Shown: positions 1 through 5,008 of the stretch, one piece after another
How the letters are laid out: every line of letters starts with the position of its first letter
Position numbering within the stretch: the stretch's first letter is position 1
Assembly: GCA_937965925.1 (NCBI GenBank)
Contig: CALCME010000085.1
Coordinates: 1 to 5,008, forward strand
Direction: 5' to 3'
Source of the DNA: Candidatus Absconditabacterales bacterium
Lineage (GTDB): Bacteria > Patescibacteriota > Gracilibacteria > Absconditabacterales > Absconditicoccaceae
DNA length: 5,008 nt
The notes under the pieces: model-generated
Seen by the model: only the letters and a program-made list of their open reading frames with translations
Told to the model about the DNA's origin: nothing
Databases searched by the model: none
Program-made: the position numbers and the translations under genes

Positions 1-756
1 AGCATCTTCTAATAACTTTATATACCAATCTTCATCATTAATTTCTCGAATAATACTACCTGTATCACCATATACCAAATTATACAACTCTGTATCAAAA
101 TTTTTATAAACATGTGAATACAAATGGTTTTTTATTTCTTCTGGCGAATTCAAAGATCTATATGAAAGATACTGTTTAAGTTCAGATCACAATTCTGTTA
201 TATTAGTTCTATCTCATAACATTTCTTTTAAAGGAACATATATCGCCTGAGTTTCAAATGCCATTCTTACTTGTTTTGTTGGCTTTAATCATTCTAAAGT
301 CTTCAAATTATGATCCCTATCCGCAATTTTAAGTAACAACACTCTTACGTCAGTCATTCCTCATGCAAGAATTTTCTCGATTTTGTCTGCATATATCACA
401 TCTTCTTTTCCGTAAAAACACATGGTACTATCTGTAACTGCATCGACTAGATGTCATATAGAACTACCAAATAGATCATAGATATCATTCATCTGTACGT
501 CATCACAATCTTCGACCGTATCATGAATCAATCAAGCAATTAGAAGGTCAACATCTCAGTATTTAGTGGCTAGATCAAGTGATATTGCAATCGGATGAGT
601 AACAAATGGAACTCATTCATACTTCCTAATTTGTCATTCATGTGAGGCTATAGCTAGATCAAAAGCTTTTTTGATTATTTCTATCGAATCCTTAAAACGT
701 TCTCAATAGTTGAGAAGTTCATTTTTATACGTTTCTCGATCTGAAATATAAACCAT
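1..756 (-). CDS. RelA/SpoT-type HD-domain phosphohydrolase, C-terminus cut by window edge
   Basis: Read with TGA as glycine, this is an open frame of 252 residues from ATG at 756 to the window edge; the C-terminus lies outside. Residues about 28-180 match the HD hydrolase domain of the RelA/SpoT/Rel family, which removes pyrophosphate from (p)ppGpp in the cytoplasm. Visible motifs in order are HEGQIRK (39-45), GVPFVTHP (48-55), AGLIHDTVED (74-83), LVDAVT (103-108), IADRDHNLKTL (144-154) and IYVPL (172-176). The metal ligands are predicted to be H54, H78, D79 and D146, and R44 fits the nucleotide-stacking arginine of Rel. Ten in-frame TGA codons (residues 18, 41, 48, 67, 75, 101, 132, 156, 181, 190) include the conserved glycines of HEGQ, GxPF and AGLIHD. 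Residues after 185 do not clearly show a synthetase domain before the edge, so it may be a stand-alone alarmone hydrolase or the front of a bifunctional Rel. The start lies 36 bases after the TAA of the double-DsbA gene, so co-transcription is likely. No Shine-Dalgarno is evident. The HD family call is firm; the exact substrate is inferred. Confidence 0.88.
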
Positions 757-792
757 ATGCACTAGAAAATAGTAGCAAAGAGACTCAAAAAA

Positions 793-2343
793 TTACTTAC
801 TCTCAAGAAATTTTTGAATAATACCATCAAATGAAGCTGCAGGAACAGCTCCAGAAATTTTCATTATTTGTCCAGTTATATTATTTACAACAATATTTCA
901 AGGAGTTCATGTTACTCCTAATGACTGCCCATATGACATTTGGGTTTTCACTTTTTGAGTAAACTCACCACTATCTACACATGACAGTAGATCATGTATA
1001 TCAATTCATAGGTCTACTGCTACTGATTCTACAATATCTCCATTTGAATTTCCTCATGCTGCATACAGTGAGTCTTTAAATTTCCGGAACAGTTCTTCTC
1101 CTCACATCTTTCACACACATTCGAGAGCTTCACCAGCTTTTTGTGCATGCTGATGAAAGCTAAGCGGAAAATGTCCATATATTATATTTACATCATCTCC
1201 ATATATTTCTTGAACAGAGTTTAACGTTCCATTATTTGTATGTCTTTGACAGAATGGACATTGAACATCGCTAAATTCAATTATTGAGACTGGGGCTTCA
1301 CTATTTCATTGTATATATGCCGTTTCAAGAAATTCTTCATGGTCAAAACTATCAATATACAATGAACGTTTTCCTTGAATAGCGACATCTTTAGGAAAAG
1401 GAACTGGGGGTCCATCAACTCTCTTTGCAAACGATTCCCAATTTCAATTGATCACCTCATCCACAATATCTCTAAAATGCTGTTCTGGATATACACCAGC
1501 AATTTTTGTGTACGTTCATGAAGACTGTTCTAAGATAATCGTTCATGGAGTTCATGTAACTCATAATGACTGTCAAAGTGCTTGCTGTTCCTCAACAGCT
1601 TTCAGCGTTTCGTTGTTATCAAAACAATCTACTATTACATCATCTTGAATGAAGTTTTCTTCAATAATTAATTGGAGAGAAAGGAAAATCTCAAGCTCAC
1701 TAATATCATCTCGTCAAAATAGAGAATCAATAAATCTCTTATATGCATCATATCACGCATACTTCTGTACACAACTTGCAGCAACAGCAGCCGGTGTAGC
1801 CTGTTGATGAAAAGAAAGCGGAAAGGATAACGTGAGATATCAAATCTGATCAAAGTCATTGTCTATTTTTGAAAGCGCACGAGAATTATGAAGACGTTCA
1901 CAAAAAGGACATTCAAGATCAGTAAATTCAATTATCAAAATATCCTTTTCTGCTATGTAAGAAGGAGTATGTTTCATTAATATTTCCTTATTCGCTTTCG
2001 AAAGAACATGCGAAAGAGAGATAGGTTTTATTTCAGGAATGGAAACGATCTTTTTTGACTCTTCAATAAGAGGATCACGTGGTTTAGTAAGTTCGGCAAA
2101 AGTAATTGCAAATAGTTCTTCAACAAGTCGTGATCTTCTAGATTCAGATGCAAAATAAAATCTCTTATTGCTAAGAAATACATGAATTTGCTTAAACTCA
2201 TCATGTGATGATTCATGCAGTTCAATCAGTAACGGCTCAAGTTTATCCACAATAGCTACGTCTACCTGAGATGGAGAATAGCCAGCAAGAGTTACCGATA
2301 AAAACAAGAAGACACTGATAACTGTCTGTAAAAATAATTTCAT
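793..2343 (-). CDS. Secreted protein with two tandem DsbA-like thioredoxin domains
   Basis: Read with TGA as glycine, the frame runs uninterrupted for 516 residues to TAA and contains 16 in-frame TGA codons. The start at 2343 is chosen because it gives a classic signal peptide: a lysine at residue 2, a hydrophobic stretch to about residue 18 and a TLA cleavage site near residue 20. In-frame ATGs at 2391, 2379 and 2367 would only add up to 16 hydrophobic residues. Residues about 24-130 are charged and helical-looking. Domain 1 (about 131-300) has IIEFTDLECPFC with CPFC at 145-148, FPLSFHQ near 174-180 and the cis-proline loop VTGTP with P266. Domain 2 (about 335-516) repeats this with IIEFSDVQCPFC, CPFC at 362-365, FPLSFHQ at 392-398 and VTGTP with P481. 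CxxC-to-cis-Pro distances are 121 and 119 residues. DsbA-family proteins catalyse thiol-disulfide exchange outside the cytoplasm; oxidase versus isomerase is not decided by sequence. A single family domain is typical, so two in one chain is notable. It lies between the FKBP and HD genes on the same strand. Confidence 0.9.
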
Positions 2344-2415
2344 AGATTTTAGGAGTAATGATATCATAAAAGAACTCATACAACAAAGCAATAACGTACA
2401 CCTATTCGTAACCTC

Positions 2416-3090
2416 TTACTTAATTTCCATGATCTCTACATCAAACAACAGCGTCTTTCCAGCTAAGAAATGAGATCAAGTTTTTCCATATGCGTCTTCT
2501 GGGAGAATAGTCAACGTCTTTCTTTCTCACAATTTCATCCCTACTACTCCACTATCAAAACCTGAAATCATTTGCTTTGCTCCGACCGTAAACTCAAGAG
2601 GTGTATATGCTCTACGTGCATCATATAGTCCTGCCTCAGTTGCTATATCACTCCTACTTGTATCAAAGACACTTCCGTCTTCGAGTGTTCAAATATAGTG
2701 CACTCAGATAGTATTTCAGTTCAGTACTTCAGGAATATTTTCTGCTGTAGAAGTATTACTGTTTTCCTCTTCGTACAGATCATACAAATGATAGGAACAG
2801 ATACTTTCTTCATCATCAGAGAATGTATGAAGAAAATATCAATCAATATGAGACATAAGTTCATCAGCAAACCATCTCTTTCTGGTTCACACCTCAAATT
2901 TATTTTTTGCACTATCGATGATTGTACAAACAAGCTTCATATCGTCGCTAGAAAGAGTATCTATTTTAGTATTAATAAAATTCACAAGATCTTCATCTTG
3001 AGATGTAGCTTGATAGGAAGCAAATGTTCATCAAAGAGTAAGTAATCAGGTTAGAAAAGCAGAGAACAGTAATCTTAAAAGTAGGTTCAT
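2416..3090 (-). CDS. Secreted FKBP-type peptidyl-prolyl cis-trans isomerase
   Basis: The frame is 224 residues from ATG (3090) to TAA, with ten in-frame TGA codons read as glycine. Residues 1-25 form a signal peptide (arginine at 6, hydrophobic core, cleavage likely near TFAS at 22-25), so the enzyme acts outside the cytoplasmic membrane. Residues about 30-115 are charged and probably helical, with two cysteines (C55, C98). Residues about 119-224 are an FKBP domain: VHYIGTLEDGSVFDTS (130-145), PLEFTVG (164-170), QMISGFDSGVVGMKLGE (173-189), PEDAYGKTG (197-205) and LLFDVEIMEI (214-223). Y132, D143, F167, I175, Y201 and F216 fit the usual proline-binding pocket; F178 sits where many FKBPs have Trp. 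TGA encodes G134, G188 and G205, all family-conserved glycines. A loop at about 146-163 is longer than in minimal FKBPs, and no SlyD-type insert or metal-binding tail is seen. It lies just upstream of the double-DsbA gene (72 bases to the chosen start), which suggests a joint role in folding exported proteins. Confidence 0.92.
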
Positions 3091-3125
3091 AAAATTGTAA
3101 GTAAGAGTAAAACAATACTTTAATA

Positions 3126-3134
3126 TATATATCA
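3126..3134 (-). promoter_or_regulatory. Candidate extended -10 promoter of the FKBP/DsbA/HD operon
   Basis: The minus strand reads TGATATATA here, an extended -10 (TGn followed by TATATA). Transcription would start near 3119, about 29 bases before the FKBP ATG. No good -35 box was found. The surroundings are a TA-rich run, so chance is a real possibility; the case rests on the same TGATATA core appearing before the tRNA and the DUF3800-like gene. Confidence 0.3.
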
Positions 3135-3151
3135 ATGTTTTTCTTTTATGC

Positions 3152-3176
3152 AAAAAAAAACATCTCATTCAGAGAT
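3152..3176 (-). terminator. Weak intrinsic terminator downstream of tRNA-Trp
   Basis: On the minus strand, ATCTC (3176-3172), a 5-base loop and GAGAT (3166-3162) form a short hairpin; one base later comes a run of nine T (3160-3152). The stem is only 5 bp and AT-rich, but the T-run is strong. It lies after the tRNA-Trp and before the FKBP start, where a terminator separating the two units would be expected. Confidence 0.45.
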
Positions 3177-3221
3177 CTTGAATATATTATTAATTGAAAT
3201 GTATGATTTAAATCTAAGTTA

Positions 3222-3255
3222 CGATAGATTCACCCCCAGAGAGAATTGAGCTATG
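3222..3255 (-). pseudogene. Truncated tRNA-Trp remnant (28-base repeat of the tRNA 3' end)
   Basis: Positions 3222-3249 are identical over 28 bases to 3323-3350, which covers the 3' end of tRNA-Trp (T-loop to discriminator) and nine or ten bases of its 3' flank. Beyond the repeat, the next six bases (3250-3255, GCTATG on the plus strand) equal those next to the start of the intact tRNA (3393-3398). The copy therefore looks like a tRNA with 42 internal bases removed between two TGA (plus strand) trinucleotides. It lacks the anticodon arm and most of the D arm and cannot be functional. An alternative is a repeat left by integration at the tRNA 3' end; the extra 5' match favours duplication followed by deletion. 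Confidence 0.6.
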
Positions 3256-3322
3256 CATCTATTTCTCTCAATTGTCATTGTAGGTTTATTTTTACTTCAT
3301 GTATATATTGTTTTCTTTTTTT

Positions 3323-3350
3323 CGATAGATTCACCCCCAGAGAGAATTGA
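3323..3350 (-). repeat. Second copy of the 28-base direct repeat, within the intact tRNA-Trp 3' end
   Basis: This stretch is exactly repeated at 3222-3249, in the same orientation and 101 bases away. It includes the 3' part of the T arm, the 3' acceptor strand, the discriminator base and the immediate 3' flank of tRNA-Trp. The flanks outside the two copies differ. Confidence 0.9.
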
Positions 3351-3403
3351 ACTCCCGGCGCGAGGCTTTGGAGACCTCCGCTCTACCACTGAGCTATGGG
3401 GAT
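3332..3403 (-). tRNA. tRNA-Trp, anticodon CCA
   Basis: The 72-base cloverleaf folds fully. The acceptor is ATCCCCA with TGGGGGT (one T-G pair). The D arm is GCTC/GAGC with an AGTGGTA loop. The anticodon stem is GAGGT/GCCTC with loop CTCCAAA, giving anticodon CCA. The variable loop is five bases, and the T arm is GGGAG/CTCTC with loop TTCAATT. The discriminator is G, as expected for bacterial tRNA-Trp. The 3' CCA is not encoded and must be added after transcription. CCA reads only UGG, which fits a code where UGA is not tryptophan. Confidence 0.95.
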
Positions 3404-3414
3404 AGAGATACTGT

Positions 3415-3423
3415 ACTATATCA
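3415..3423 (-). promoter_or_regulatory. Candidate extended -10 promoter of tRNA-Trp
   Basis: The minus strand reads TGATATAGT, an extended -10 (TGn plus TATAGT, one mismatch to consensus). The tRNA 5' end lies 11 bases beyond the box, so a start near 3408 leaves a leader of about five bases. The hexamer 17 bases upstream (TTAAAG) is a poor -35. Confidence 0.42.
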
Positions 3424-3540
3424 TTCAATTTTAGATACTTTAAAATTTTATATATTATAATGTCATACACACGCATAGTTCCCTACGTATGTACAACGAA
3501 GACAAATATATGAAAGTGCCTAGGTAAATACAACTGCAAA

Positions 3541-4227
3541 TTAATACTCCAATACCATAACTCTCTCATCTTCTCCATACCAGATTCATTCTTCTGATAC
3601 TCACACCTCGCATCACTCTTTCTTCAGTGCATCAAAGAATGCATCTACCACCTCGCATCTCATATGTAACTCTCTATCAAACTTCCCCAATCTCTGATAC
3701 CTATCTCAACTTTCTTTCCACGCTCGGTATGTTCCATGATGTTCCCTTAACCATATGGTCAATCAGGCTATAATATCCATAGTTTGCGTCAAAACAGATG
3801 TAGATGAATCCATTTCTTGAATATACGTCATTCAAAACTCATCCTTTAAAGACGATGCACGATCATATCGTTTCATCATATTTTTTTGATCTGGATGAAA
3901 AGCAAATTCTCCATTAGTATATCATTGAGCAATCAAAAACACCTCTTCATACATGTCCGCATACAAAGAATCATGTGAAGATCCTATGAGAACGACTAGC
4001 TGACTTTCAATCGCCCATATAAGCTCTATCGATGAAACAAGAAAATCGATAAGTTCTTGAGTATACGAATCACTCGTTCTCACTCTTGAGAACTTCAATT
4101 CATGAGTCTGACGTTGTATACTAAGATCATCAAACAAGGGTATTTGTTCTTTAGTCAAAAGAATCGTTGAAATCGCCTGGAGTCACTTTTCTTGACTTCC
4201 CGCTTCATCACTATAAAGAATATACAT
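3541..4227 (-). CDS. DUF3800-like protein (probable RNase H-like fold)
   Basis: The frame is 228 residues from ATG at 4227 to TAA at 3541, with eight TGA codons read as glycine (15, 102, 132, 155, 174, 205, 209, 214). The N-terminus MYILYSDEAG fits the YxDESG opening of DUF3800, followed by HELKFSRV (42-49) in the place of the family's second conserved strand and by DSSTSVLTQTMDIIAG (140-155), matching the C-terminal aspartate-bearing helix. D7, E8, D140 and D151 are candidate active-site acids. DUF3800 proteins are thought to have an RNase H-like fold; their role is not settled and they are often found on mobile elements. The ATG is preferred over an internal TTG at 4158 because it restores the conserved YSDEAG start and sits just after a strong -10 box. 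The tail (160-228) is charged, helical-looking and not recognised. No terminator was seen between 3541 and the tRNA promoter. Confidence 0.75.
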
Positions 4228-4234
4228 AAAGATT

Positions 4235-4263
4235 ATTATATCACTAAAACAGAAATACACCAA
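4235..4263 (-). promoter_or_regulatory. Promoter of the DUF3800-like gene, probably giving a leaderless mRNA
   Basis: The minus strand carries a perfect TATAAT (4240-4235) preceded by TGA, forming an extended -10. A TTGGTG hexamer (4263-4258) lies 17 bases upstream as a partial -35. Only seven bases separate the -10 from the ATG at 4227, so transcription should start at or within a base or two of the start codon. Confidence 0.55.
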
Positions 4264-4325
4264 ATACAACTAGCTTCTCTTTGGTGGAGACAGCTTGTTG
4301 TTGTGTTGAAAAACGGTACTATACA

Positions 4326-4331
4326 TATAAT
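4326..4331 (+). promoter_or_regulatory. -10 box of the rightward gene
   Basis: A perfect TATAAT lies 28 bases before the ATG at 4360, predicting a leader of about 20 bases. The -35 is weak: TTGTGT (4301-4306) is 19 bases away and TTGAAA (4306-4311) only 14. It sits in the 132-base divergent region shared with the DUF3800-like gene promoter. Confidence 0.42.
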
Positions 4332-4359
4332 TATTTTATTCATCTTCCATATCAACTCA

Positions 4360-5008
4360 ATGCCATCAGAAACAACAACTCTCGTACTCCCAAAAGTTAA
4401 TCCCGTAGATATCCTAAAAGATGCAGCTGTCCAAGAAGTCATCAAAAATACGGTAGAAAATGGTGTTGCAACACAAGAAGAGATAGAAAAATACTATAGA
4501 GATGGGCTTCAAGCAATGTTTGCAAATCAGAACATGACGCTAGAAGAATTTACAAAAGTATTTAACCAAGTCGTTGACATTGATCAAGCAAAAGCAGATG
4601 CGAAAAGCGTGATCGATGCATATGCAAAGACAGCATGAACTGCTGATATTACTGAAGCATTAAAAACATTGGATGAAGAACTAAATGAGATCAATCCAAT
4701 GTTCAAGAAGATTAAAAGAACATTAGAGTGAGGTGCATGATTTTTCGATCGTATTGCATTTTTCTTCAAAAAAATGTTTGGTGGATGATGAGTAGATGAT
4801 GTCGTTACAACGACGTTAGAATGAATTAAATGAAGAGTAGACAGTATAGATGAAGCATTTTGAAAATATGAACAACAACTCATTCTTAATCAAATGACAT
4901 CAGAGAAATTCATCCCAAGCCTAGGAGTAGAAATCTATAAAACGGATGGAATGGCAAAAGCTCTTGAATCAGTCAATACAACAGTAGAACATCAATGAAC
5001 AAAAGAGT
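4360..5008 (+). CDS. Hypothetical protein, C-terminus cut by window edge
   Basis: From ATG at 4360 the frame is open for 216 residues to the window edge when nine TGA codons are read as glycine (the first at residue 93); no TAA or TAG occurs. I do not recognise the family. Residues 1-110 are rich in Glu, Lys, Asp and Ala and look mostly alpha-helical. Around residues 123-145 there is a Gly-rich segment with an aromatic core, FFDRIAFFFKKMFGGGG, which could be amphipathic and touch a membrane or pack in a hairpin. Further helical sequence follows. There is no signal peptide at this start. An upstream extension in the same frame to 4192 is possible but has only a TTG start, an unrelated hydrophobic and aromatic composition, and overlaps the DUF3800-like gene and both promoters, so it was not used. 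The absence of a Shine-Dalgarno matches the other genes here. Confidence 0.72.

Noticed and set aside
1448..1648. Plus-strand open frame
   Set aside because: It is antisense to the double-DsbA gene and has no recognisable content.
1668..1859. Separate minus-strand open frame, and similar ones at 2028-2225, 2698-3045 (plus) and 2721-2933
   Set aside because: These are shadows of the DsbA-like and FKBP genes in other frames.
1840..2391. A 183-residue single-domain thioredoxin protein ending at TGA
   Set aside because: The TGA is a glycine codon; the same frame continues through the rest of domain 1 and all of domain 2 to TAA at 793.
3244..3273. Inverted repeat AATTGAG/CTCAATT or GAGAGAA/TTCTCTC next to the tRNA remnant as a terminator or regulatory hairpin
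   Set aside because: The two pairings are mutually exclusive 7-bp stems with long loops and no T-run follows, so there is not enough support.
3454..3459. Perfect TATAAT on the minus strand upstream of the tRNA as its promoter
   Set aside because: It lies about 50 bases from the tRNA with no supporting -35; the TGATATAGT box at 3415-3423 is better placed.
4156..4158. TTG start for the DUF3800-like gene
   Set aside because: It would delete the conserved YSDEAG start; ATG at 4227 in the same frame restores it and is placed right after a strong -10 box.
4192..4359. Upstream extension of the rightward gene
   Set aside because: It has only a TTG start, overlaps the divergent gene and both promoters, and its composition differs from the rest of the protein.
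4236..4883. Minus-strand open frames 4236-4445 and 4584-4883
   Set aside because: They are antisense to the rightward gene and contain no domain signal; the apparent length comes from TGA-rich coding on the other strand giving TCA serines.
1..5008. All genes being decayed pseudogenes full of premature TGA stops
   Set aside because: There are no frameshifts and no premature TAA or TAG in the five frames, conserved motifs are intact, and the TGA codons sit on glycine positions.

Overview
The window comes from a bacterium that reads TGA as glycine (genetic code 25), as known in the candidate phyla Absconditabacteria (SR1) and Gracilibacteria of the CPR. Read with TGA as stop, the window falls into short fragments. 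Read with TGA as glycine, it resolves into five long gap-free genes, and the TGA codons fall on glycines conserved in the families. All three genes whose ends can be seen stop at TAA. The DNA is visibly AT-rich. The sequence alone does not decide between the two phyla.

Layout. Positions 1-3090 (minus strand, read right to left) hold three closely spaced genes. First is a secreted FKBP-type peptidyl-prolyl isomerase (2416-3090). Next is a secreted protein with two tandem DsbA-like thioredoxin domains, each with a CPFC site (793-2343). Last is a RelA/SpoT-type HD phosphohydrolase that runs off the left edge (1-756). The first two look like an envelope protein-folding pair; the HD gene is probably co-transcribed but its functional link is unclear. 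Positions 3091-3540 are non-coding apart from a minus-strand tRNA-Trp with anticodon CCA (3332-3403), a shortened copy of it (3222-3255) and a weak terminator (3152-3176). Positions 3541-4227 (minus) encode a DUF3800-like protein whose promoter -10 box sits so close to the ATG that its mRNA is probably leaderless. A 132-base divergent intergenic region follows. From 4360 a plus-strand gene of unknown function runs off the right edge.

The strongest points are: (a) an internal check of the genetic code, since the two DsbA-like domains share a motif in which the same glycines are TGA in one copy and GGG or GGA in the other, next to a tRNA-Trp that can read only UGG; (b) the tandem double-DsbA architecture next to a secreted FKBP, with a possibly shared helical N-terminal region; (c) a repeated tRNA 3' end with an internal deletion; (d) a TGATATA extended -10 motif recurring upstream of three transcription units. 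No clear Shine-Dalgarno sequence was seen before any start. No CRISPR array or insertion sequence was seen.
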